Source: Chryseobacterium rhizoplanae (GTDB lineage: Bacteria > Bacteroidota > Bacteroidia > Flavobacteriales > Weeksellaceae). From it: DNA of 64,000 bases. The position numbers and the translations under genes were made by a program. Position 1 is the stretch's first letter, and every line of letters starts with the position of its first letter. Location: positions 248,001 to 312,000 of the forward strand of contig NZ_FXTC01000006.1 in NCBI RefSeq assembly GCF_900182655.1. The letters run 5' to 3'. Below are positions 50,927 to 61,600 of the stretch, in pieces. The notes beneath the pieces were generated by a model. That model was given only the letters and a program-made list of their open reading frames with translations. It did not search any database and was not told the origin of the DNA.

Positions 50927-53329
50927 TTATACGGAAGCTAATGTTGAATGTTCCTGTACAAAATTTTCTAATAATTCTACTGCTTTATCATTACCGCCGG
51001 CAAGGGTAAATGTATTTCTGACTTCCTGAGCAGCAGTTCTGTATTTTGGATTTTCCAGCAATTCAAAAACGGTTTCACGAAGGGCATCTACACGCAGTCT
51101 TTTGTACCGGATGCTGATTCCGCAGCCTGCCTGCTCAATCAGTTTTGCAATATGGAAATGATCGTAAGCAATAGGTGTGATCAGCATCGGTAATCCGTTA
51201 CGGAAAGTATCATTTACCGTATTGAAGCCCCCGTGGCAGATCACCATGTCCATTTGCTGCATCACTGCAGATTGAGGAACAAAGCTGTTCACGATAAAAT
51301 TATCCGGCCATTCTTCAAAGATTTCCGGTGGAGTAGCGGCAATCACGGTAACCGGCTGGTCTTTGAATGCAGCAATGATCTTTTCAAAGAAAGCTTTTCT
51401 GATATCCACGAGCAGCGTTCCCAATGATACGAAAATCTTTGGAGTGGTAGAAGCGTTTAATTTATCCCAATCAAATGGAGCATCGTTAGGACGGCCTTTC
51501 ACCGGGCCTACAAATTTCATATGAGAAGGAACGGTTTCAAAACCAGCGAAAGCCTGTGAGGTAAACACCATGTTCAGCTTGTGAGAATGGATGTAAATTC
51601 CTTCCTCATGAATTCCCACTTCTTTTTGCAGGTCTTTGATCAGGTTTTGCTGCCATTCCCAGATTTTTGGAGCACTTTTTTCTGTGTCTCCCATCACATC
51701 CGGCGGAACCGGAGTTGTCGTTACGCAAGGAATATTGTGTTTGTGAGCGAAAAGAGCCCCTCCGAAAGTGATACAGTCGTTCACAATCACATCCGGCATC
51801 CAGCTTTCTGTCAGTCTCGTTAATCCCGGCATCATCATTTTAGCGAAAGGAACATAGGTTTCTTCCAGTGCCAGTTTCATCACTTCAGGTCCGGAACAGG
51901 CCGGGCCGTCATCCTGTCTTTTTAAAATGCGGGCAATTTCATTCTGATAGGGAACAAGATCTTCTTCGGGATAGAAATAAGAGCCTCCTTCGGGAATATG
52001 TTTGCTGTCTAAAGGGGTAATTCCGAACCATTTTACTTCGTGTCCACGGGCAATTAAACTCGCTCCTACACTTAAAGTAGGGCTCACATGTCCGAAAAAC
52101 GGGGGAACTACGAATAAAAACTTAGACGGTTTTTCAGGTTTTGAAGCCTTTGATATGGCTTGTTCCAACAGGCTGGCTGCTGTAGGTGCACCTCCGGCTT
52201 CCACAAAAGATTGTCCTACCTTCTGAGCCGCTTCACGATAGCCTGGATTATTTAAAATCTGGTGTACAGCTTCTCTCAGGTGATTGGCTTTAAACCGGTT
52301 AAAATTAAGACGCTCACCCGCTTCTGTACGCACCACACGTCCTGCAACATGCGACTGATCATACGCAATCGGGATCACTACCAAAGGAATTCCGTTGGAT
52401 AAGGTTTCAGATACGGTATTGTGACCGCCATGGCATACCACACCGTCAAGATGAGGTAACAGATCCAATTGCGGAACCTGCTGATAGACCATAAAGTTTT
52501 CCGGCCACTGCTCAAAAAGCTGAGGATCAGAAACCACTACAACGGTTAAATCTTCGTCTTTAAAGGCATCAATGACCTTCTGGAAGAATGCTTTTTTATG
52601 ATCATGATCGAAGGTAGTCCCAATGCTTACCAGGATCTTTTTGTTGGTAGCATTTTTCAATCTATCCCAATCGAACTCACAAGAAATACGACGCTCTGTA
52701 AGAACTGGGCCTGTGAATTTATATTGAGGTGCCAGATCTTCCATGTCACCAAAGAAATAATTCGAGGTTAAAACAAGGGTCAAGAGTTCTGAAGTTGCCA
52801 GAGAACGTTCTTCCTGGAAACCAAGTTCTTTCTGTAGTGCTACGATCTGATTCACTTCCCATTCGTGTACCTTTGGAAGCTCATTCATGATTTTGATGGC
52901 AGCCGGAGCGGTAACGGAAGTGGCATAAGGAATTCCCAGCATTTTCGCAGCAACAGGAGCAGCAAATAACTGATGATCCCCGATAACCAAATCAGGCTGA
53001 TATGTTTTCAGTAAAGCAATAATTCCGTTATAGCAATGTCTGTTCAGCGGGATAAGCACCTCTTCGTAAAGGAACTTCACGCTGTCTATACCGTACACTA
53101 CTTTTTTTGAAATAATATCGAGATATTGTTCGCTTTCTTTCTTTTCTTCGTCGGTCTGATCATATTGGATCAGTAATAATTTTCCTCCCTCGGGAAGTTT
53201 AGCCTCTAAAGTCGGGTCAAGGCTGATCCAGGCTACTTCATGTCCTCTTTCCAACAGCGTAGCACCGATGCTTAAGGTAGGGTTGACATGTCCTGTCAAT
53301 GGTGGAACTATAAATGCAAATTTAGCCAT
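50927..53329 (-). CDS. Fused double glycosyltransferase (MGT-type)
   Basis: 800 residues made of two complete MGT/UDP-glycosyltransferase halves (about 1-395 and 400-795). Each starts FxVPPLTGHVNPTLSIG or FVVPPFFGHVSPTLSVG and each has the donor-binding motif: VVCHGGHNTVSETLSNGIPL and VICHGGFNTVNDTFRNGLPM. Single proteins of this family are about 400 residues, so this is a tandem fusion that could add two sugars. It overlaps the hydrolase gene by 8 bp. Confidence 0.88.
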   Translation of the reverse strand: MAKFAFIVPPLTGHVNPTLSIGATLLERGHEVAWISLDPTLEAKLPEGGKLLLIQYDQTDEEKKESEQYLDIISKKVVYGIDSVKFLYEEVLIPLNRHCYNGIIALLKTYQPDLVIGDHQLFAAPVAAKMLGIPYATSVTAPAAIKIMNELPKVHEWEVNQIVALQKELGFQEERSLATSELLTLVLTSNYFFGDMEDLAPQYKFTGPVLTERRISCEFDWDRLKNATNKKILVSIGTTFDHDHKKAFFQKVIDAFKDEDLTVVVVSDPQLFEQWPENFMVYQQVPQLDLLPHLDGVVCHGGHNTVSETLSNGIPLVVIPIAYDQSHVAGRVVRTEAGERLNFNRFKANHLREAVHQILNNPGYREAAQKVGQSFVEAGGAPTAASLLEQAISKASKPEKPSKFLFVVPPFFGHVSPTLSVGASLIARGHEVKWFGITPLDSKHIPEGGSYFYPEEDLVPYQNEIARILKRQDDGPACSGPEVMKLALEETYVPFAKMMMPGLTRLTESWMPDVIVNDCITFGGALFAHKHNIPCVTTTPVPPDVMGDTEKSAPKIWEWQQNLIKDLQKEVGIHEEGIYIHSHKLNMVFTSQAFAGFETVPSHMKFVGPVKGRPNDAPFDWDKLNASTTPKIFVSLGTLLVDIRKAFFEKIIAAFKDQPVTVIAATPPEIFEEWPDNFIVNSFVPQSAVMQQMDMVICHGGFNTVNDTFRNGLPMLITPIAYDHFHIAKLIEQAGCGISIRYKRLRVDALRETVFELLENPKYRTAAQEVRNTFTLAGGNDKAVELLENFVQEHSTLASV

Positions 53330-54104
53330 GGTTTTGTGTTAAAATTTTAGATAAAAATTGAGCGATCGTTTCTGCAATCAGATTCGGTTCCTGGATAGGA
53401 ATATTGTGGTCGCCCGGGATTAATTCAAGTTCAGACTGGCTGATTTGAGATTGCAGCCATTCACCCGTTGGTCTGCAATTGGAATCAGCGCCATAAAGCA
53501 ATAGAGTGGGAGCTGTCAGTTCATTGAAACGGGCTTCACCAAGGAAATGTTTTTCCCTGATCATATCTGCTTTAATGGTGGTTTGATTAAACAGAAATTC
53601 ATACATACGGTGGTTCTTTTCCATTTGTCTTTTTCCCATCTGTACTTTGGTGGTATCTGTAAAGTTGGCTACATAATGCTCAAGAAATTCTTTGCTGTAT
53701 TCATCAATGATGTTACGGGCTTTTTCGTCCTGAGGATCCGGAGCTTCCATCACCACGAGCTGATTCACGCGGTCCGGGTATTCTAAAGCTGTTTTTAAAG
53801 CAATAAGACCTCCGAAGCTGTAGCCGACAAGGTGTACTTTTTCCAGTTGAAGGTGATCTATTAAACCTATTAAATCGGATGACATGTTGTCAAGGTCGTA
53901 CCCATCCAAAAAGCGTTCACTCATACCGTGGCTTTTCAGATCGTACATCACCACATGGAAATGCTTTGCCAGCACCGGGGCAATATTAAAATAATAAATG
54001 GACAGGTTACTGAACATACCGTGGATGAGTACCACGGTTTGTTCGGCTCCTTTGTTGAGTTCCTGTATATGAACTTGTCTGTTATTGACAGTGATTATTG
54101 GCAT
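53322..54104 (-). CDS. Alpha/beta hydrolase, possible release enzyme
   Basis: 260 residues: VVLIHGMFSNLSIYYF (oxyanion region), VHLVGYSFGGLIALKTALEY (nucleophile Ser in GYSFGG) and a late His in LIPGDHNIPIQEP. The Ser-type elbow fits an esterase or thioesterase. Placed between the free ACP and the glycosyltransferase, it may release or transfer the chain. It overlaps the ACP gene by 10 bp. Confidence 0.85.
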   Translation of the reverse strand: MPIITVNNRQVHIQELNKGAEQTVVLIHGMFSNLSIYYFNIAPVLAKHFHVVMYDLKSHGMSERFLDGYDLDNMSSDLIGLIDHLQLEKVHLVGYSFGGLIALKTALEYPDRVNQLVVMEAPDPQDEKARNIIDEYSKEFLEHYVANFTDTTKVQMGKRQMEKNHRMYEFLFNQTTIKADMIREKHFLGEARFNELTAPTLLLYGADSNCRPTGEWLQSQISQSELELIPGDHNIPIQEPNLIAETIAQFLSKILTQNHG

Positions 54105-54394
54105 TCGTAGATATAATTGATGATCATACTAAGGTCAAGATTAATAAGCTGGTCAAGATCCATAGAAGATAACCAACCTGTAAAGTCGATCTGATCGCCA
54201 AAATGCGCTTTGATCTTTTCAGAGAAAGAAACAATCTCAATACTGTCCATTTCAAGATCTTTGGTGAATGAACTTTCAGGAGTAATGTCCATCTCTTCTA
54301 CAAATTCAGCACCTATCACTTCAGTAATAAAACCTTTTAATAAAGTAAAAAGTTCTTCGTGGTTCATTTTTAATGTTGCGTTTACAGTGTCCAT
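54095..54394 (-). CDS. Acyl carrier protein, stand-alone
   Basis: 99 residues, acidic, with the carrier motif FTKDLEMDSIEIVSFSEKI (Ser in MDSIE carries the phosphopantetheine). The first Met (54394) overlaps the PKS stop by 13 bp; Met10 (MNHEELF) is also possible. It probably carries the starter or the finished chain for release or acyl transfer. Confidence 0.87.
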   Translation of the reverse strand: MDTVNATLKMNHEELFTLLKGFITEVIGAEFVEEMDITPESSFTKDLEMDSIEIVSFSEKIKAHFGDQIDFTGWLSSMDLDQLINLDLSMIINYIYECQ

Positions 54395-57300
54395 CCGATA
54401 ATATAATTTTTATGTTTAATAGTTTTGATTTCAATGTTGTTGATCCACAGGTGATCATCTTTTATTTCTTTGACTTCGAAGGCTTTAGGATTTCCTTTGA
54501 GTCCTGTTCCCAGGAACTTTCCGTAAGCTTCCTTGGCGACCCAGAAACGGGTGGTCCATTCTGCCTGATCTCTGTCTTTTAATAAGGCTAATTCGTTGTC
54601 GGTAAATACCATGTCGTAGAATCCGGCGCTGCGTTCTTCCATCAGTTCCATATCGATTCCTACAGATTTTCCATACCTCGCGATTCCCACGGCTTCTTTG
54701 CCTTTATGAGCCAATGAAATATGAATATCTTCTGTAAAATCACTGATGAGGTAAGGTTTTCCCACTTCATCGGAACGGATTTCAAACGTAATCGGGAAGC
54801 AGGCAAGATTTTTTTCCTGGCGGAGAAGATTTCTTACGGCATCTTTCACGGCTACACGGCTTACCATCCAGTTTTTCTTCTTGTTGGGTAATAACTGCTG
54901 GTGATGCTGTTTTTCCGTCTGGTTGAAGTATCTTTTCAGGATAAAATCCCATGAAGCCACTCTGGTATACGCCTGGTGGAAGAAGAATACTTCAGGAGCA
55001 ATCTCTTCCGAAAGTCTGTTGTGAAGCGGTGACATGGAAACATTCCATAAAGCGGCATCAATTTCCAGTCTTCTGTTCTGCCAGCCCGTAATGGCGCACC
55101 ATACTTTCCCATCTCTTTTCAGGATGATATCTGCGATGGCAAATTCATCATTCAGTTCGGTCAGCATACAGGTGCATTCAAAAATACCTTCCTGATCATG
55201 CATATTTCCGAAGAATTCAATATCTCTGATTTTTACAGGGAATGCAATGCGGTCTTTCACCAAAGTAAGCTGCAGCCAAAGCCCGAATAGTTGTCCTGCA
55301 TTGTCCAGTAATGATCCCTTACCGCCGTTTCCTTTGATTTTTCCTACGATTCCTTTGTCTCCAACAGCTGAAATTTCAGTAATTCCCTGGTATTTTTTTC
55401 CATGGAACATGTGCATGTCATAGATTTCTTCAGGGGTTCTTTCAATGGGCAAAAGATTACCGATGGAAAGATTGAATGCAGGTGTTGGGACAGAAGCAGA
55501 TTTTAAAACTACTTCTGCGTTGGCAAAGTTTTCAATATCGAGATAAGCATGGTTGGCTCCGCGCCATTCTCCTTTTACTGTTTTCTCAAAAGGTTTGGCC
55601 ACGTTCATCCATTGGAATACGCTTACATTCATAATTTTATGAACCTGTGTTCCCGGAATTTCCGCTTCTGCAATTTCTGCCAGCTGCTCAAAAATCATCG
55701 TCATCGGGATTACCGGTTCCATATCCGCTACATGAGCCCAACCTTTTGGCTGTCTCAATAAGCTGTGGTCGATCAGGTAAGGATGACTTTCCAGGGTTAC
55801 ATACAAGTCTTTTGAGAAGGTTGTACTTCTCGGTGCTTTTGGAGCAGCCTGTTGTACTACAGAATTAACCTGAGCAGGACGTGGAATTGTGATTTCCGGA
55901 CGGTTCTGGAATAAGGTCAATACTTCTTCCTGCATACGGATCATATCGGCAACATTGTCCTGGAATGCCTGTACCAGCGGATGACCGCTTTTTGTGGCAA
56001 TAGCTGAAGCAGTTGCTATATATTGTTTTGGTGCCTCAAATGATTGAGCCAACGCTTTCACTTCTTTAAAATTACGGATAATAGGAGAACCTAATTCCAG
56101 CTTAATGCCTTTTCCTGATACTCTTTTCGAGTGATTCTGAATCTCCAGAAAGTCAAGCGCGATCGTTTTACCTTCCACAAACAATGAAGCCACTACACGT
56201 TGTAACTGCGCCAATGCAGAACGGGTAGGAACGCTGGAAGCAATCGTACTGAAAGCTTTCCCTTTCAAAGTATCATCTATAAATCCGATAAGACCTCCAG
56301 TACCCACCTGAATGAATACTTTTGCCCCTTCTTCGTATAATCTATCGGTCAGTTCACGGAAACGGACAGGCTGTACCAAATGCTCGGCACTCAGTTTTCT
56401 GATCGCTGCCTGATCTGAAGGATAAGGTTTTAATGTGGTGGCAGACCATAATGGAATTTTTGTCTGCTGGAATTGTGCTTTTTCCATTCCTGCAAGGATC
56501 ACATCCAGCTTATCGGCGATAAAAGGAGAGTGGAATCCTGACTGGAACGGCAGTACCTGATGGAAAATCTGTTTTGCTTTTAACAAAGGAACCAACTCGT
56601 CCAAGGCAGCATTGCTTCCGCAAAGAATCACCTGATTAGGGCAGTTGTCATTAGAAACATAAAGGTTTGAAATTTCATCAATAAATGGTTTTATAGCATC
56701 GATACCAGCTCCTATAGCAATGAATTTGGAATCTTTTAATTCAAAAGTTTCAGGATTCAGCACATCGATTAAGGCTTTTACAGAATTGGCTTCGGCTAAT
56801 TCGGACGAATATCCTGCCAGCCATTCTCCTAAACTGTGTCCGGCATTCATATCCGGAATAATTCCCAGTTTTTTCAGTGAATTATCAAGGATACTGCAGT
56901 TGTTGAAGATGTTTAAAGCATCGGTTAAAAGACCTTCACCTTCTGTTTTAATAGGGGCTGTTAATCCAAAATAACGGCTAACGGTATCCACTTCACCTTT
57001 TGCCAGACCGTCTAAGCCCGGAAATACAAAGGCTACCTTCCCTCCATCCTTTAATAATGGAGTAGAGGTGTACCAGATATCCTGTTTGTTTTTCCAGATG
57101 ATGTTTTTGGAAACAATTTTACTCGCTTTTTCTATTCTTGCAGGCGTTGGATCGAAGATCGCTACTCTGAAATCTCCTTCACCAATGGCTGTTTCATTAT
57201 TTTGTAATGCTGAAAGCAGTTCTTCATGCGTTGGTCTGGCCAATATCAGCACCTGATCTTTTTTCGGCATGTCATAGCCTTCCAGAACAACGTGTGCATT

Positions 57301-58647
57301 GATTCCTCCAAATCCGAAGGCATTTACAGCGGCTACTTTTGGCAGTCCTGTTTTTGACCAGTTTTTGGCTTCCTGTACAGGTTCAAACCTTGTGTTCTGC
57401 ATCTCTGCAGTTGGATTCTCACAATATAATGTTGGTGGTAAAGTATCGTGGTGTAATGCCAGACAGGTTTTAATCAGTCCTGCGATTCCCGCTGCCGGCA
57501 TAGCATGCCCGATATTGGATTTCACAGATCCGATGCCCGCTGCCGGGGCAGCTTCTTCTTTGCCGAAGAACTGCGCTAAGGTCTGAAGTTCTGTTTTATC
57601 TCCAAGCGGTGTTCCTGTGCCGTGAGCTTCAAGATATCCCACTTTATTTTTATCTAAATCAGCGTTGATCCAGGCTTGTTCCAACGCTTTCAGCTGACCT
57701 TTTACGGACGGGCTCATCACACTGGTTCCGGTACCATCACTGCTTACTCCTACGCCCTTGATCACTGCATAGATTTTGTCCTGATCACGAACGGCATCTT
57801 CCAATCGCTTTAACACAACGAAACCACAACCTTCACCAATCAGCAATCCATCAGCATCCATACTGAAGGGTTTGATCTGCTGCTGGCGTGACATGGCTCC
57901 CAGCTGGGCAAAAATACTCCAGAAAGCAGCATTCTGTCCTGTGTGTACCCCTCCTGCGATCATGATGTCAGAACGACCTCTCTGAAGTTCCTGTACAGCA
58001 TGGTCTACTGCAATTAAAGCGGATGCACAAGCAGCATCTACTGTAAATGCAGCACTTCCCAGATTGAATCGGTTGGCAACAAGAGAAGCAACAAGATTGG
58101 GAATTAATCCCATCGCAGTATCTGCCGCAAAACGCCCTTTGCGTTCCTGAAAAGCATGTTTTACTTTTTCAATATCGGAGGAAGAAACGTGAGGCAGCAG
58201 TTCCTGCAGTAACGAGGAAATCTGTTCTCCGGTTCTTACAATTTCGATAGCACGGGTAGCTCCCGGACCGGTATAGTTTCCTTTACCGATGATGATTCCC
58301 GTTTTTTCAAGAGAAATATTCTTTTGAAATATTCCTGCGTCTTCCAGTGCTTTCTGTACCAGATCAAGGGTAAGTAAATGGTCAGGTTCTGTTCCTTCAA
58401 CAGCGAGTGGTAAAATACCGAATGCTGTAGGATCGAATGTATAATCAGGGATAAACCCTCCACGCTGACAGTAAAAACGGTCAACGGGGCTTGTCGCATC
58501 GCTGAAATGAACCGGATCTATCCGATCAGCCGGAGCCAGCTCGGTAGAATCGACTTTATTGACAATATTCTGCCAAAAAGTGTTGGCATCCTGTGCCCCG
58601 GGAAAGACACAGGATAAACCAATTACAGCAACATCTGTTTTTTTCAT
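54382..58647 (-). CDS. Polyketide/PUFA-type synthase, KS-AT-DH-PPTase
   Basis: 1421 residues. KS at about 1-450 (Cys in VDAACASALIAVD near 206; EAHGTGTPLGDKTE; NIGHAMPAAG). AT-like region about 545-830 (AGHSLGEWLAGYS, Ser near 602). A hot-dog dehydratase-like part from about 950 (SHPYLIDHSLLRQPKGW). A phosphopantetheinyl transferase from about 1290 (VGIDMELMEERS; FWVAKEAYGKFLGTG). There is no ACP in the chain. The PPTase probably activates the ACPs of this operon. It lies 19 bp after its partner. Confidence 0.88.
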   Translation of the reverse strand: MKKTDVAVIGLSCVFPGAQDANTFWQNIVNKVDSTELAPADRIDPVHFSDATSPVDRFYCQRGGFIPDYTFDPTAFGILPLAVEGTEPDHLLTLDLVQKALEDAGIFQKNISLEKTGIIIGKGNYTGPGATRAIEIVRTGEQISSLLQELLPHVSSSDIEKVKHAFQERKGRFAADTAMGLIPNLVASLVANRFNLGSAAFTVDAACASALIAVDHAVQELQRGRSDIMIAGGVHTGQNAAFWSIFAQLGAMSRQQQIKPFSMDADGLLIGEGCGFVVLKRLEDAVRDQDKIYAVIKGVGVSSDGTGTSVMSPSVKGQLKALEQAWINADLDKNKVGYLEAHGTGTPLGDKTELQTLAQFFGKEEAAPAAGIGSVKSNIGHAMPAAGIAGLIKTCLALHHDTLPPTLYCENPTAEMQNTRFEPVQEAKNWSKTGLPKVAAVNAFGFGGINAHVVLEGYDMPKKDQVLILARPTHEELLSALQNNETAIGEGDFRVAIFDPTPARIEKASKIVSKNIIWKNKQDIWYTSTPLLKDGGKVAFVFPGLDGLAKGEVDTVSRYFGLTAPIKTEGEGLLTDALNIFNNCSILDNSLKKLGIIPDMNAGHSLGEWLAGYSSELAEANSVKALIDVLNPETFELKDSKFIAIGAGIDAIKPFIDEISNLYVSNDNCPNQVILCGSNAALDELVPLLKAKQIFHQVLPFQSGFHSPFIADKLDVILAGMEKAQFQQTKIPLWSATTLKPYPSDQAAIRKLSAEHLVQPVRFRELTDRLYEEGAKVFIQVGTGGLIGFIDDTLKGKAFSTIASSVPTRSALAQLQRVVASLFVEGKTIALDFLEIQNHSKRVSGKGIKLELGSPIIRNFKEVKALAQSFEAPKQYIATASAIATKSGHPLVQAFQDNVADMIRMQEEVLTLFQNRPEITIPRPAQVNSVVQQAAPKAPRSTTFSKDLYVTLESHPYLIDHSLLRQPKGWAHVADMEPVIPMTMIFEQLAEIAEAEIPGTQVHKIMNVSVFQWMNVAKPFEKTVKGEWRGANHAYLDIENFANAEVVLKSASVPTPAFNLSIGNLLPIERTPEEIYDMHMFHGKKYQGITEISAVGDKGIVGKIKGNGGKGSLLDNAGQLFGLWLQLTLVKDRIAFPVKIRDIEFFGNMHDQEGIFECTCMLTELNDEFAIADIILKRDGKVWCAITGWQNRRLEIDAALWNVSMSPLHNRLSEEIAPEVFFFHQAYTRVASWDFILKRYFNQTEKQHHQQLLPNKKKNWMVSRVAVKDAVRNLLRQEKNLACFPITFEIRSDEVGKPYLISDFTEDIHISLAHKGKEAVGIARYGKSVGIDMELMEERSAGFYDMVFTDNELALLKDRDQAEWTTRFWVAKEAYGKFLGTGLKGNPKAFEVKEIKDDHLWINNIEIKTIKHKNYIIGWTL

Positions 58648-58666
58648 ATTGAGTTTCTGCAGTGTT

Positions 58667-61600
58667 TTACCAATTATTTCCTGACATGATCAGCACCTGG
58701 CTCTCCGTTCCGTATTTGATCTCATTAAGGAATATTTCTTTCCCTTCATCCAAAGGAATCATAGAGATACCTCTGCGTTCATATTCTGATTCCAGGGTGG
58801 AAGAAACCATTCCGGCTCCCTTCCATGGGCCCCAGTTGATGGAGATTACTTTTCCTTTTAATCTTTTATTTAAAGCATTCGCGTAATCATCCAGTACACT
58901 GTTGGCTGCCGCATAATCTGTCTGACCTTTGTTACCGTATACGGAAGCAATACTTGAGAACAATACGACGAACTGGCAGTCTGTACGAAGCTGCTCCGCT
59001 AATACACGAAGTGGTTTTACTTTGGTATCAAATACGCGCCCGAAAGAGCTTGTCGTCTTTTGCTTGAATAGTTTATCTTCTAAAAGCCCTGCCCCGTGGA
59101 TTACTCCATCAAGACGGTCATATTTTTCATAGATATCGCTGATCAGGTTACTTAAACCTTCTTCGTCACAAAGATCCAATGACTGGTAAACAATCGTATT
59201 TCCAAGTTCTTCCATATCACGGATGGTACGAAGAATCTGATTGTTTTTGAAGATCTTCGTCGTTTCTTTTTCTATTTCTGCAGGAGAAGTGAATTGTCCG
59301 GATCTGATCAGGAAACCTCTGATTTCTTCTTTTGTTTTCATGCCTTGGAAGTCTTTTGCAGAAACTTCATTTCTTGGGTCTGCGGATCTTCCTACCAGAA
59401 TATAGGTACAAGGATAGGCCTGAGACATATGTTTAACCAATTCGGCAGTGATTCCCTGTGCACCTCCCAATACCAATACCACAGATTTTTGATCTAGCTG
59501 AATGTGGGCTTCATTTAAACTTGTTGACAATGGGGAAGGGATGATGTCTACTCTGTGTCGTTGGTCATTTTTGTAAATGATCTCAGCAGGTTTATCATTC
59601 GTAAGAATTTCCTTTAAGGTAATTTCAGCAATCTGATCTACTTCCTGAGGAGTACTCAGGCTGATCAGTCTGCAAGCTGTATTGTCAAATTCTCTTGCTA
59701 AACTCTTGAAAAGTCCCGGATATCCCTGGTGATGACGCAATATGCTTACGTCAGTAATTTCCTGAATATGTGCCGGAATATCTGAGATCAGGTATACCCA
59801 TTTTGCTTTATCAAAATCCAGTTTTTTAATCAGATCTACGTGATCGATAATACTTGGTTTATCGGTTGCTGAGAATAGATCCAGCATAATTAATCCGTCA
59901 ATGTCTGAAAGATCTTTTTCTGTATCTACGATTTCTACAATGGCACCATGTTTTTCCAGGGCTTCTTTGATCGCGGAGGTTTGTTTGTTGTCATCCTGAG
60001 TAATTGCAAAATGTTTTCCCTGCAATACTTCTGTATTTTGCACTAAAGAAGCGTCAGTAGGTGTGATATCAAAACGAAGACGTGAAAGTACATTCTGAGT
60101 TGGCTCTACCTTGTTTGTTTCTTTTGTTTCCTGAGTAGCTTCGCTGGTTTCGTTCGCTTCACCATTCATTTCGCTGATCCAGCTTGCCAGACCACGAAGC
60201 GTTTTAATGGCAGCCAGTTTTTCCATGATATCATCAGCCTGTTCAAGGTTTTGACCAAACCCGATCTTGGTTTTAAGATCACCGATGATTTCCATTCGTT
60301 TGATGGAGTCGATGCTCAAATCTGCTTCCAGATCAAGGTCAAGACCTAGCATTTCTTTCGGATATCCTGTTTTTTCACTTACGATATTCAAAATAGCATT
60401 TTGAAGATCTTCAAGAGAGAATGCCGGTTGAGCTTGTGGTGTTGAAGCTGTTGATTCAGCTGCAGATCCGTTTTTTTCAGCAGCAGTTGTTTCAGCTCCT
60501 GAGAATTCAGTAAGCCATGAAACAAGACCGCTTAAGGTTTTTATTCCTGCCAATTGCTCCATAACGGTGTCTTCACTGGTGTTTCCGTTACCTAAGGTTC
60601 CCAGTTCGTTACGAAGTGTTCCGATGATTTCAACTCTTTTAATAGAATCAATACTTAAATCAGCTTCCAGGTCCATTTCCATGCCCAGCATTTCCTGAGG
60701 ATATCCTGTTTTGTCACTTACCACCTGCAGTAATAAGGATTTGATATCTTTTGAAGGAGCTTGCTTCACAGCTGCAACGGCTACCGGTCTTTCCTGTTGA
60801 ACAGGCTGAACCGGAATAGTAGATATTGGCTGATGAGCCGGAGCTGGTATTGGTGAATTGTATACAGGAGCAGGGAACGCCTGAGGATTCTGTCCCATAA
60901 AGGAAAGCATCACATCGCGTTGTGCCTGTATCATTAATTTCATGCTGTTTAAATATTCCTGCAGCATGCGTTCAGCAGTAGACTGAGCTTCAGTTGCAGG
61001 GGCCTGTGGTTGATTAGTAAAATTGTTCATGGGAATAGGGTTTATGAGTGGTAAAGCACCATTAGATGGAAGATTACCATGAGTTGGGTGGGCAGTCTGC
61101 CCGTTAACACGCCAGATGGCAGGGCTTTTCTTGTAAAGCTCAGGTTGGTTAAGGTCAATAACCTTAACGCTGCGGCCATCGAAAAGCTTATCAATACTGA
61201 AGCTTCGGCCAGTTCCTAAATATTGTGCCAGCATGCAAAGCAGGTGGCTGAATTTATTACGGCTGTTGTCTTCAACATATAAGGTCAGCTGATCTTTTTC
61301 AAGGCAGGATTTGGTCAATCCGGTAAGAACTTTTCCTGGTCCTACTTCGATGAATATTCTTGCGCCGTCATTATACATTGCCTGAAGCTGTTCTACAAAT
61401 CTTACAGGCTGTACCAGATGGTCAGTAAGTCTTTCTTTTATTTCAGATGGATTCGACGGATATACCTCAGCTGTGGTATTGGACCAAACAGGAATCTGCA
61501 TTTCCCCGAAAGGAACATTTTTCAATACCTCAGCATATAAATCCCTGGATTTTGCTAATAACGGACTGTGGAAAGCACAGGCAACTTCAAGCTTTTTAGC

